A stretch of 9,929 nucleotides of DNA. It comes from Planctomycetota bacterium (GTDB lineage Bacteria; Planctomycetota; Phycisphaerae; UBA1845; CAIVHJ01). The translations under genes and the position numbers were made by a program. The notes under the pieces were generated by a model. The model saw nothing but the letters and a program-made list of their open reading frames with translations. It was not told where the DNA came from and did not search any database. Location of the stretch: positions 1 through 9,929 of the forward strand of contig JADFJZ010000017.1 of assembly GCA_022565195.1 (NCBI GenBank), in the 5' to 3' direction. This document shows, in pieces, positions 1-7,081 of this stretch (the first letter of the stretch is position 1; the number at the start of each line of letters is the position of its first letter).

Positions 1-91
1 AGTCCGCCGGTCGCAATTGCGCTATAGTACGCCGACGCAACATCAATTAGGCTGTGCCCGAGGGCCGACCGGCCCGTCGGGCGATCGATCT

Positions 92-95
92 GGAG
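92..95 (+). promoter_or_regulatory. Shine-Dalgarno GGAG that sets the mrp start
   Basis: GGAG lies 8 bases before the ATG at 104. The reading frame stays open back to an ATG at 17, but the 29 extra residues are Gly/Arg/Ser-rich, do not look like the family, and have no ribosome binding site. The start at 104 gives a protein that begins directly with the MIP18-type domain, as expected. Confidence 0.7.
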
Positions 96-103
96 ACGAA
101 GAG

Positions 104-1186
104 ATGCCTCAAGTGACGAAAGAAGACGTCCTGGACCAACTGCGGACCGTGAACGATCCGGAGCTGCACAAGGATCTGGTGACGCTGAACATGATCAAGA
201 ACGTGGCCATCTGTGACGGCCTGGTGAAAGTGCATGTCGAGCTGACCACGCCGGCGTGCCCGTTGAAAGACACGATCAAGAATGACGTGACCGAGGCTGT
301 AAAACGCCTCGACGGCGTGCGCGAGGTTGAACTTGAATGGAGCGCTCAAGTTCGGGCCAACAAGCAGACTCAAAGCAAGCTGCCCGGCGTCAAGAACGTC
401 ATCGCGGTGGGAGCGGGCAAGGGCGGCGTGGGCAAAAGCACCATCGCCGTCCTGCTGGCCATCGGATTGCAGCGTGAAGGCGCGAGCGTCGGACTCATGG
501 ACGCCGATGTCTATGGCCCCTCGATTCCAAAGATGCTCGGCATTGAAGACGGCAAACCCTATGTCAAAGGGGAGCGCATCCTTCCGATCGTCCAGCACGA
601 CCTCAAGGTCATGAGCATGGGCTTCATGGTCGAGAAAGACAAAGCCATCATTTGGCGCGGGCCGATGGTCCACGGCGTGATCAAGCAGTTTCTGGATCAA
701 GTCGACTGGGGCGAGCTGGACTACTTGATTGTCGATCTGCCGCCGGGCACCGGGGACGTTCCATTGACGCTCTCGCAGTCGATTCCAATGACCGGCTCGG
801 TGGTGGTCTGCACGCCGCAGGACGTCGCATTGCTGGATGCCAAGCGGGCGGTGGCCATGTATCAGCAGTTGAATGTGCCGTGCATCGGCATCATCGAGAA
901 TATGAGCTATTATCTCTGCCCTCAGTGCGGGCATCGGGACGAGATTTTCGACCACGGCGGGGCGAAGCGCGCGGCGGAAGACCTCAAGGTGCCGTTTCTG
1001 GGCAGTATTCCATTGAATGCTCGGATCCGGATCAACGGCGACGCCGGCACACCGGAGGACAACTTCATCGAAAAGGATGATTTGATTCAGCAGGCCATTC
1101 TGGACGTTGTGCGAAACACTGCCGGCCGCGTGAGCGTGAAGAACATGTTGCAAGTCTCCCAGCCGACGCTCACGATCGAGAAATGA
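104..1186 (+). CDS. mrp: Mrp/ApbC (NBP35-type) iron-sulfur carrier P-loop ATPase
   Basis: Cytosolic ATPase of the Mrp/ApbC/NBP35 family, which binds a [4Fe-4S] cluster and passes it to apo-proteins. The protein is 360 residues from the ATG at 104. Residues 4-85 form a MIP18/DUF59-type domain with the typical TTPACPLKD stretch (48-56). Residues 97-340 are the ATPase: deviant Walker A GKGGVGKS (105-112), switch region MDADVYGPS (132-140), DLPPGTGD (211-218), and the cluster-binding CPQC (272-275). This two-domain layout and length are normal for bacterial Mrp. The gene overlaps nth by ATGA at 1183-1186, so it is probably co-transcribed and translationally coupled with a second Fe-S protein. The function as an Fe-S carrier comes from the family; the target proteins are unknown. 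Confidence 0.95.
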   Translation: MPQVTKEDVLDQLRTVNDPELHKDLVTLNMIKNVAICDGLVKVHVELTTPACPLKDTIKNDVTEAVKRLDGVREVELEWSAQVRANKQTQSKLPGVKNVIAVGAGKGGVGKSTIAVLLAIGLQREGASVGLMDADVYGPSIPKMLGIEDGKPYVKGERILPIVQHDLKVMSMGFMVEKDKAIIWRGPMVHGVIKQFLDQVDWGELDYLIVDLPPGTGDVPLTLSQSIPMTGSVVVCTPQDVALLDAKRAVAMYQQLNVPCIGIIENMSYYLCPQCGHRDEIFDHGGAKRAAEDLKVPFLGSIPLNARIRINGDAGTPEDNFIEKDDLIQQAILDVVRNTAGRVSVKNMLQVSQPTLTIEK

Positions 1187-1908
1187 GCGGCATTCGCGAA
1201 ACCACCGCTGATAAAAAGAAGCGGGCGCGCAGGATCGTCACGCTTCTGCGCCGCATGTACCCGGACGCCGACTGCGCGCTCTCACACAAAAAAGCATGGC
1301 AGCTTTTGATTTCCACGATCCTCTCCGCCCAATCCACTGATGAGACAGTCAATCGAGTGACCGCGGCGCTGTACAAGAAGTACAAGAAGCCGGCGGATTT
1401 CTTGGCGGTGCCCGAAGAGGAGCTCCAGGAGGACATCCACGCAACTGGCTTCTTCAGGCAAAAAACGAAGAGCATTCGCGGCACGTGCCAAATGTTGGTG
1501 GACGAATTCGGTGGGGGAGTGCCGGACAACATGGAAGACCTGGTCCGTTTGCCCGGAGTGGCCCGCAAGACCGCCAACGTGGTGCTCGGCACTTGGTTCG
1601 GCAAGAATGAAGGCGTGGTCGTCGATACGCACGTCGGCAGGATTGCCGAACGATTGGCGCTGACTTGGAACAACAAGAACAGCAAAGACGCTGTCCGGAT
1701 CGAAAAGGATTTGATGGAGATCGTGCCGTCAAAGGAGTGGACGTTCTTCAGTCACGCGTTGATTTGGCATGGGCGGCGAGTGTGCGACGCCCGCAAGCCG
1801 GATTGCGAATCGTGTAAGCTGTCCGAATTGTGCCCAGCCGCCTTTGAAGCAAATGCCGCTCCGCGAAAAAGTAAGAAGTCTTCCGTTAAGCGCACAAAAC
1901 CCCAATGA
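1183..1908 (+). CDS. nth: Endonuclease III (DNA glycosylase/AP lyase)
   Basis: Base-excision-repair enzyme that removes oxidised pyrimidines and cuts the abasic site by beta-elimination. The protein is 241 residues, slightly longer than the E. coli enzyme (211). The helix-hairpin-helix LPGVARKTANVVLG spans 123-136 and holds the catalytic lysine K129. The catalytic aspartate is D148 in VVVDTHVGR. Four cysteines at 201, 208, 211 and 217 match the C-x6-C-x2-C-x5-C [4Fe-4S] loop exactly. The extra length is a Lys/Arg/Ser-rich tail (about 222-241), perhaps an added DNA contact, and a basic N-terminus. No Shine-Dalgarno of note precedes the start; it overlaps the mrp stop (ATGA), so reinitiation is likely. 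Next to an Fe-S carrier, the context is consistent with cluster supply to Nth, but that link is inference. Confidence 0.96.
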   Translation: MSGIRETTADKKKRARRIVTLLRRMYPDADCALSHKKAWQLLISTILSAQSTDETVNRVTAALYKKYKKPADFLAVPEEELQEDIHATGFFRQKTKSIRGTCQMLVDEFGGGVPDNMEDLVRLPGVARKTANVVLGTWFGKNEGVVVDTHVGRIAERLALTWNNKNSKDAVRIEKDLMEIVPSKEWTFFSHALIWHGRRVCDARKPDCESCKLSELCPAAFEANAAPRKSKKSSVKRTKPQ

Positions 1909-2591
1909 GTAATCATCGCTTTGACGTTGTGTTCATCGACTTCTTCGGCACGATCGCCGATGGCGATCGCTGTCAAGTCGAGGCGACTTGCCGTCGCATC
2001 GTGCGCGACTACGATCTCTCCCTGCCGGCGCCAGAATTTGCCGTTCGTTGGGGGAAACGCTTCTTCGCAGTCTCGGATCAAAGCAATCACGATCAATTCA
2101 AGACGCTTTATGAAATCGAGTGCGTCAGTCTTCGACAGACCATGAATGAGCTGGGCGTCGAGTGCGACCCGATCCCGTACGCCGATGAGCTGCAACGATA
2201 CTGGCGGAACCCGTCGCTACACGCGGACGCCAAGGATGCGCTGGCAGCGCTCGCGGTGCCGGTCTGCTGCGTCAGCAATGCAGATGAAGCCGACCTCCAG
2301 AATGCGATTTCCGCCCACGGCCTGCGTTTCGATGGAACCGTCAGTTCGGAACGTGCCCGCAGCTACAAGCCGGACGCTGGGATTTTCCAGTACGCCATGA
2401 AGATGATGGACGTGAGCCCCGAGCGATGCGTTCACGTGGGCGACTCGCTGCACAGCGATATCCTTGGGGCACAAGAGCTTGGGATCACGGGTGTCTGGAT
2501 CGAGCGCGACGGCCGAATCAGCGATATAGGGGATTCCAAGCCGGATTTCACCATCAAGTCTCTCAGTGAATTGGAATTATTCCTCGGTTAA
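1905..2591 (+). CDS. HAD-superfamily hydrolase with haloacid-dehalogenase-like motif I
   Basis: A 228-residue HAD hydrolase of the subfamily with an alpha-helical cap between motifs I and II. Motif I is FIDFFGTIAD (10-19), with nucleophile D12. Motif II is VSNAD (123-127, S124), motif III is the lysine K155 in SYKPD, and motif IV is HVGDSLHSD (177-185, D180 and D185). The residue two after the nucleophile is Phe14 and not the Asp that serves as general acid/base in HAD phosphatases. An aromatic residue there is typical of L-2-haloacid dehalogenases (DAYGT, DVFGT) and some uncharacterised relatives. Substrate is therefore open: dehalogenase, phosphatase variant or other. The start overlaps the nth stop (ATGA at 1905-1908), and no Shine-Dalgarno is visible, so translation is probably coupled. 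No clear terminator follows. Confidence 0.88.
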   Translation: MSNHRFDVVFIDFFGTIADGDRCQVEATCRRIVRDYDLSLPAPEFAVRWGKRFFAVSDQSNHDQFKTLYEIECVSLRQTMNELGVECDPIPYADELQRYWRNPSLHADAKDALAALAVPVCCVSNADEADLQNAISAHGLRFDGTVSSERARSYKPDAGIFQYAMKMMDVSPERCVHVGDSLHSDILGAQELGITGVWIERDGRISDIGDSKPDFTIKSLSELELFLG

Positions 2592-2594
2592 TAG

Positions 2595-2624
2595 TTGCAT
2601 CGTTGCAATCATGTTGTATATAAT
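2595..2624 (+). promoter_or_regulatory. Probable sigma70-type promoter with overlapping dyads
   Basis: TTGCAT (2595-2600) and TATAAT (2619-2624) are separated by 18 bases, in an AT-rich patch that stands out from its surroundings. The -35 box sits in a dyad TTGCA-N4-TGCAA (2595-2608), and the -10 lies in a second dyad ATGTT-N10-AACAT (2611-2630). Start of transcription would be near 2631, giving a leader of about 115 bases before the secreted-protein gene at 2746. A small hairpin GCCG-TACG-CGGC (2686-2697) lies in that leader. Box matches are seen; promoter activity and repressor binding are inferred. Confidence 0.55.
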
Positions 2625-2732
2625 TAACATATGATAATGGTGTTCCCAAGTTAGAGGGCATCAATATCGTGCCGGTCGCTGGTTTGCCGTACGCGGCCCG
2701 ACGGCCGATAATCACAATCGAATAGCTTCCTG

Positions 2733-2738
2733 AGGAGG
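2733..2738 (+). promoter_or_regulatory. Shine-Dalgarno AGGAGG that sets the secreted-protein start
   Basis: A perfect AGGAGG precedes three possible in-frame starts: GTG 2743, ATG 2746 and ATG 2749. Spacings are 4, 7 and 10 bases. ATG 2746 is the best fit. The choice changes only one or two residues before the signal peptide. Confidence 0.75.
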
Positions 2739-2745
2739 ACCAGTG

Positions 2746-4311
2746 ATGATGTCACGTCTGCCCCAATTCGGTCGCAAGCTGTTTGTCCTGGCATTGGTTT
2801 TCACTTTTATTGTCGCATCAGATGCACTGGCCCAGCGCCGTTCCGGGCGCGGCAGCGCCGGTCGGAGAACGGCACCGCGCTCGACGCATCGGTCCGGCGG
2901 CAACCGCGTTGCACCCCGGCGCTCGGCGCCGCGCAGCGGTGCTCGAAGATCGGGCACCATCAAACGCTCGACTCGTCCATCCCGGCGATCGAGTGTTGGG
3001 TCTCGCCGCAGTGGCCGTCCCAGCCGCAGTGGGGGGAGCAGGTTTGCCCGCCCGCAGTCGCCGAGGCGATCTGGCGTCAAAGCTCGAACCTCACCGACCA
3101 GACGTCCGCAAATCGGGTCGCATCATCGCCCGGCGCCCAGCCGGCGAGTATCGCCCAAGGTGCGTCGACTCGCTCCGAACACGACTCGCAACCCGGAGAA
3201 GCGTTCCAGCGGAGTGCGCCGCAGCCCGGCCATTGGCCGCTCGCCGGTCCGTGTGAAACCGTCCAGGTCGTCGAACCCTGCCAACCGCAACGACACCCGG
3301 CGGAACGAGATTCGCCGGCGGCCCTCGCCGCAGCGAAGTTCCGTAGTCGAGCCAACGAGTCCCGCAGGTCAGCGTCTCGGCGTGGTGACCAATCCCCAAG
3401 GTCTTCGCAGCAGCCCGAGCGTGGCAAACACCGGACGCGCGCGGCTGCTGCCCAATCGTCGAGTGTCACCGATAACACGCATCGACGGAGGAGTTGCACT
3501 GCGACCGCGCAGCGGCGCAGCCGGCACCGCCCGATTAGGGACGACCGATGGGATCCGCCGCTCTGGCAGAATCGGAGTAAACGAACAAAAGAGTCGCCGG
3601 CGCCTTGGTGGCGGGCTGGGTCGCCCGGACTACACGGTTTCCGGCAATCACGGCTACACCGCCGGGAACAGCTTCGGTATCAACATCCAGGTCGGACGGC
3701 AAGGGCACCACGATCGTCACGATTACGATCATTACGTGCATGACGCCCATCACTATCTGCATCACGATTACGGCTACCACTACACTGCACTGGGGCACAA
3801 CTTCGGCGGGCATTACTATCCGTCGCACACATATGGCTACTCCAGCTACTACAGCCCTTACTATTCCGGAAGAAGTGGCTTCGGCTTTGGATTGCGTCTG
3901 GGCGGTCTGAACTTGGGCTATTCCAACTATTCCTATGGCTACCCGGGATACTATTGCTCCAGCAGCTACTATCCCTCCTATTACTACCCAGCCGTCAACT
4001 ACGCGCCCGGTGACTACGGTTATTTCAACTATCCCGCTGAGTACACGCCGGTGGACTACCCGACTTATATTGACGAGTCTCTTGAGCCCGTGATCCTTGA
4101 TGAAGATGAAGAAGAAGACGCGGTGCTGGATGAAGTGAACGACGACCCGTTCGAGGTCGATTTCTACGATCCTTTCGGCTTGAGTCAAGATCTCTCAGGA
4201 TACTGGATCGGCGACTCTGCGTACGCTTGGCCCAACGGGAATTGGTGCGGGACGTTCGCGCTGGATCCGACTACCAAACCATATTATACGGGCTCGTACG
4301 TGCTTTACTGA
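2746..4311 (+). CDS. Secreted three-block low-complexity protein (Arg/Ser, Tyr/His/Gly, acidic)
   Basis: Unrecognised 521-residue exported protein. Residues 1-29 are a clear signal peptide: basic start, hydrophobic core FVLALVFTFIVA, and cleavage site ALA|Q after residue 29. Residues 30-290 are strongly basic and rich in Arg, Ser, Pro and Gly, with RRSG repeated at 31, 67, 87, 107 and 271. Residues 300-345 carry a His cluster, with ten His between 321 and 345. Residues 325-440 are rich in Tyr, Gly and Ser (YGYSSYYSPYYSG type). Residues 444-475 are acidic, including DEDEEED. The last 40 residues look more ordered (SGYWIGDSAYAWPNGNW). Only two Cys are present in the mature part (404, 501). It may be a cell-surface, matrix or metal-binding protein, but I do not know its function. 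Real coding is supported by a perfect Shine-Dalgarno, the signal peptide and the long unbroken frame. It stands alone between its own promoter and a terminator. Confidence 0.85.
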   Translation: MMSRLPQFGRKLFVLALVFTFIVASDALAQRRSGRGSAGRRTAPRSTHRSGGNRVAPRRSAPRSGARRSGTIKRSTRPSRRSSVGSRRSGRPSRSGGSRFARPQSPRRSGVKARTSPTRRPQIGSHHRPAPSRRVSPKVRRLAPNTTRNPEKRSSGVRRSPAIGRSPVRVKPSRSSNPANRNDTRRNEIRRRPSPQRSSVVEPTSPAGQRLGVVTNPQGLRSSPSVANTGRARLLPNRRVSPITRIDGGVALRPRSGAAGTARLGTTDGIRRSGRIGVNEQKSRRRLGGGLGRPDYTVSGNHGYTAGNSFGINIQVGRQGHHDRHDYDHYVHDAHHYLHHDYGYHYTALGHNFGGHYYPSHTYGYSSYYSPYYSGRSGFGFGLRLGGLNLGYSNYSYGYPGYYCSSSYYPSYYYPAVNYAPGDYGYFNYPAEYTPVDYPTYIDESLEPVILDEDEEEDAVLDEVNDDPFEVDFYDPFGLSQDLSGYWIGDSAYAWPNGNWCGTFALDPTTKPYYTGSYVLY

Positions 4312-4352
4312 ACGGCGTATTCCGAATAAGCGCCGCTTTGTGGCTTGCAGGG

Positions 4353-4380
4353 CAAGGGGACGATTTCGATCGTTCCCTTG
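4353..4380. terminator. Probable bidirectional terminator hairpin
   Basis: A 12-pair stem (4353-4364 with 4369-4380), perfect except for one G-T wobble, closes on a TTCG tetraloop. It lies in the 84-base gap between two convergent genes, 41 bases after the stop at 4311 and 15 bases beyond the end of the - strand gene at 4396. There is no T-run on either side, so it is not a textbook intrinsic terminator; it may act as a weak terminator or as an mRNA 3' end stabiliser for both transcripts. Confidence 0.7.
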
Positions 4381-4395
4381 TCTAATGCAGGATTC

Positions 4396-5826
4396 TCAAA
4401 TCTCTTTGCCCGTCCATTTACCCCAAGTGAACCGCCCCGCGACCAGCAGCGACCTGAAGATCAAATCCGATGTCATGCCGATCCAGGCACCGAACAACCC
4501 GCCTTTGAGCACCACGCCGAACGTGTAGGCGAGCGGAATCCGTACACAGAAGATTCCGAGCACATTCATCAACATCGGGAAGCGCGTGTCGCCGGCGCCG
4601 CGGAGCGCGCTCACATAAATGATCATGAAGATAAGCGAAGGTTGAGCAAACGCCACGAGCTTCAGAGCCGGCACGCCCTGATCCTGCACCATCCTATCGC
4701 CGCTCCAAAACGAATAAATGAACTCCGCGCCGAAGTAATAGAGTCCGCTGACGATCAACGCGTAGGGAACCAGTTGCAACACCGCGATATGGCCGATCCG
4801 GCGGGCTTTTTGAGGGTCTGCAGCGCCCAGTGCCTGGCCGACCAGGGTGGCGGCGGCGATGCCCCACGCCATCGCGGGCAAGTATGAGAATGATTCGATC
4901 CGAACGCCGATCATGTGGGCGGCGCTGGCTGCCAAACCCATTTCCGCATCGGCATCGACGCTGGTCAGGAATCCGAGGAAGATGAAGTGCCCGGTCCACA
5001 TCAATAAGGCATCGAGCCCCGCAGGCCCTCCGATATTCACAATTCTGCGCGCGATGCCGCGGTCGAAGGCCATCTGGGGCAAATCCAGCTTCAGGGCGGT
5101 TTGGCCTCTGTACAGCACGACCAGCATGACCACCCCGCCGAGCGAGCGCGCCGCGACTGTTCCGGCGGCGATTCCAATGACGCCCAACTCCGGAAAGGGC
5201 CCCAAACCCAGGCACAGGGTAACTGAGACCACGACATTGACGAAGTTCACGCCGATCATAATGAGCATCGGCGTACGCGTGTCGCCCGCGCCGCGAAGGC
5301 AGGCGGCCCCGATGAGCATGTAGGCGTAAAGGAATTGACCGAAGGCGTCGATCCGGAGGTATCGAGCGGTCATTGCCGCCGCCTCGGCGGGCAGGCCGAG
5401 CATTCGGGGCAGGAAAGAGGCCAATATCAGCAGGACGACCATCATCGCGAAGCCCAGGAAACCCGCCAGCCCCATTGACTGATTGGCCAGTCTGTTGGCC
5501 TGCCGGGAATCGCCGGCTCCGACGGCTCGGGCGACCAGGGCCGTCGAGCCCACGCCGATGAAGCCGCTGAGCATCGTGGCCAGCCAACTGACGTACGATG
5601 CGATTCCAACGGCGGTAATCGCTTCTTTGTTGAGGAACCGACCGGCGAGGAAGGTATCGACCAGGCCCACCAGGATGTTGCAGAATTGCTCACCGAGAAC
5701 AGGCAAAGCCAGTACAACGATCGCCAGCCCGACCCCGTCTGCCTGTGAAATTTTCGTGTTCAGGGTATCCGCGCGCGGTTTTGCAGAGTCTGAAGCGGGC
5801 GGGATGTGCAATTTCGACTTCGCCAT
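4396..5826 (-). CDS. MATE-family multidrug/sodium antiporter
   Basis: Inner-membrane efflux protein of the MATE family (NorM/DinF type), which exports drugs or metabolites in exchange for Na+ or H+. The 476-residue length and about twelve hydrophobic segments are normal for the family. The two-fold internal repeat is easy to see: LVARAVGAGD (97-106) against LVGQALGAAD (328-337), and LRGAGDTRTPM (177-187) against LRGAGDTRFPM (408-418). Residues 1-30 are a polar cytoplasmic extension before the first helix. The ATG at 5826 has no Shine-Dalgarno, so the exact start is less sure; a slightly shorter form is possible because the first membrane segment begins only near residue 31. It is transcribed alone, divergent from the YacL-like gene and convergent with the secreted-protein gene. 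Substrate cannot be told from sequence. Confidence 0.93.
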   Translation of the reverse strand: MAKSKLHIPPASDSAKPRADTLNTKISQADGVGLAIVVLALPVLGEQFCNILVGLVDTFLAGRFLNKEAITAVGIASYVSWLATMLSGFIGVGSTALVARAVGAGDSRQANRLANQSMGLAGFLGFAMMVVLLILASFLPRMLGLPAEAAAMTARYLRIDAFGQFLYAYMLIGAACLRGAGDTRTPMLIMIGVNFVNVVVSVTLCLGLGPFPELGVIGIAAGTVAARSLGGVVMLVVLYRGQTALKLDLPQMAFDRGIARRIVNIGGPAGLDALLMWTGHFIFLGFLTSVDADAEMGLAASAAHMIGVRIESFSYLPAMAWGIAAATLVGQALGAADPQKARRIGHIAVLQLVPYALIVSGLYYFGAEFIYSFWSGDRMVQDQGVPALKLVAFAQPSLIFMIIYVSALRGAGDTRFPMLMNVLGIFCVRIPLAYTFGVVLKGGLFGAWIGMTSDLIFRSLLVAGRFTWGKWTGKEI

Positions 5827-5936
5827 CGAGTGAGCGCGGATGTTCGGGAATCAGGACGGGCAATATCGGCTGCATGCCGCGAGTTGCCGTTGCGTTACCA
5901 TTGGACGACCGCCGGCGCGGAACATAGGTCCGACCG

Positions 5937-5964
5937 TTGCTCCGGTCTTGCCGGCTGGTATACT
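5937..5964 (+). promoter_or_regulatory. Extended -10 promoter for the yacL-ispD operon
   Basis: TTGCTC (5937-5942), a 16-base spacer and TGG-TATACT (5956-5964) form a good extended -10 promoter, 57 bases before the start at 6022. The -35 box is the loop of an inverted repeat GACCG-ttgctc-CGGTC (5932-5947), which may be an operator. The 195-base divergent gap also has to contain a promoter for the MATE gene, but I saw no convincing boxes on the - strand. Confidence 0.55.
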
Positions 5965-6021
5965 CTAGTGGTTGCACGCTAAGATTCAAAACACGGATCC
6001 CTGTAGGCCGAGCGGCTTCAT

Positions 6022-7068
6022 ATGATCTTTCATGCACTCAGGTTCTTCTTTCTGCTCCTGCTCGCCGGGGTCGCCGCACAGTTCATGGCCTCGAGCGGGA
6101 TACCTCCCTGGCTCAGCCGGGAATGGATCATCCCGCTCTTCTTGCTCTTTGGCGTCGCTGTGGTGGTCACGGACATTGCCATCCCGCGCAAGTCCCTGAC
6201 TGCGCTCTCCGGCGCGTTCTTCGGGCTTGTCGTCGGAATGGTCGCCGCCTACGGCCTGTCATTGGTCGTGGATCTGCTGATCGTCGAATCGGCCATGCGC
6301 CCTGAGGCCCTGGTGCGGGCCATCAAACTGGCCCTCGGTATCGTGTGCTGCTATTTTGCGATCAGCCTCATCCTGCAGACCAAGGACGACATCCGCTTCA
6401 TCATTCCTTACGTTGAATTCACGAAGCAAAAGAAGGGTGGTCGGCCCGTGATTATGGATACGTCGGTGATCATTGATGGTCGCATCGCGGACATTGCGGA
6501 CACTCGCATCATCGAGAGCGAGTTCGTGTTGCCGAGGTTTATTCTGGACGAGCTTCAGGCGGTGGCGGACAGCGCGGACAAGCTGAAACGCAATCGAGGG
6601 CGCCGCGGGCTGGACATGCTCAACAAGTTGCAGTCAAACCGCAACGTCGAGATCAAGATCGTCGACGTGGAATTCTCGGCCGACGCGCAGGCCGAAGACG
6701 TGGATCAAAAACTGGTCACGTTTGCTCAACAAGTCGACGGCCGAATTATGACCAACGACTACAATTTGAACAAAGTCGCGCAACTGCGCGGCGTCGAGGT
6801 GATCAACATCAACGACCTGGCCAACGCGTTGAAGCCGGTATTCCTGCCCGGCGAACGGATAATCGTCAAGATCATCAAGCCGGGCGAAGAGGCCGATCAG
6901 GGCATCGGCTATCTTGAGGATGGCACGATGATTGTGGCCGGCGGCGGCCGCCGGCACATCGGCGAGGACGTGGACATCACTGTCACCAGCGTGTTGCAGA
7001 CCAGTGCGGGCAGGATGATCTTCGGTAAGACGGATGATGTAGTCGCCCCGCGCAGGCGAGAAAGATAG
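6022..7068 (+). CDS. yacL: YacL-like membrane PIN/TRAM-domain protein
   Basis: A 348-residue protein with four hydrophobic segments in the first 120 residues (about 5-22, 36-52, 62-88, 100-118), a PIN nuclease-fold domain (about 142-270) and a C-terminal TRAM RNA-binding domain (about 275-337). Acidic PIN residues are visible: D146 in IMDTSVIIDG, E177 in ILDEL, D228 in DVDQKL and D246 in TNDYNL, so the metal site looks intact. The layout is that of Bacillus YacL, a membrane-anchored presumed ribonuclease whose target is not well established. In Bacillus yacL also lies directly upstream of ispD, and the same order is kept here (13-base gap). The start ATG has only a weak, distant AGG, but no better start precedes the first membrane helix. 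Confidence 0.92.
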   Translation: MIFHALRFFFLLLLAGVAAQFMASSGIPPWLSREWIIPLFLLFGVAVVVTDIAIPRKSLTALSGAFFGLVVGMVAAYGLSLVVDLLIVESAMRPEALVRAIKLALGIVCCYFAISLILQTKDDIRFIIPYVEFTKQKKGGRPVIMDTSVIIDGRIADIADTRIIESEFVLPRFILDELQAVADSADKLKRNRGRRGLDMLNKLQSNRNVEIKIVDVEFSADAQAEDVDQKLVTFAQQVDGRIMTNDYNLNKVAQLRGVEVININDLANALKPVFLPGERIIVKIIKPGEEADQGIGYLEDGTMIVAGGGRRHIGEDVDITVTSVLQTSAGRMIFGKTDDVVAPRRRER

Positions 7069-7072
7069 GAGG
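7067..7072 (+). promoter_or_regulatory. Shine-Dalgarno AGGAGG that sets the TTG start of ispD
   Basis: A perfect AGGAGG overlaps the stop codon of the upstream gene (TAG 7066-7068) and lies 9 bases before TTG 7082. No ATG or GTG lies near this site in frame before the nucleotide-binding motif. This supports the rare TTG start. Confidence 0.75.
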
Positions 7073-7081
7073 CTCGCGAAT

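Noticed and set aside
23..28. TATAGT as a -10 box for mrp
   Set aside because: The matching -35 would lie at the very edge of the window and the bases there (AGTCCG) do not fit. The real promoter may be further upstream.
47..1153. 368-codon minus-strand frame opposite mrp
   Set aside because: It is a shadow of the strongly biased codon use of mrp; its product is His/Arg/Asp-rich with no domain and no ribosome site.
2592..2612. TTGCA-N4-TGCAA as a terminator for the mrp-nth-HAD unit
   Set aside because: A five-pair AT-rich stem without a T-run is too weak; its overlap with a -35 box fits an operator better.
3535..4188. 217-codon minus-strand frame opposite the Tyr/His part of the secreted protein
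   Set aside because: The Val/Ile-rich product follows from reading Tyr, His and Asp codons in reverse. The sense frame has a signal peptide and a Shine-Dalgarno.
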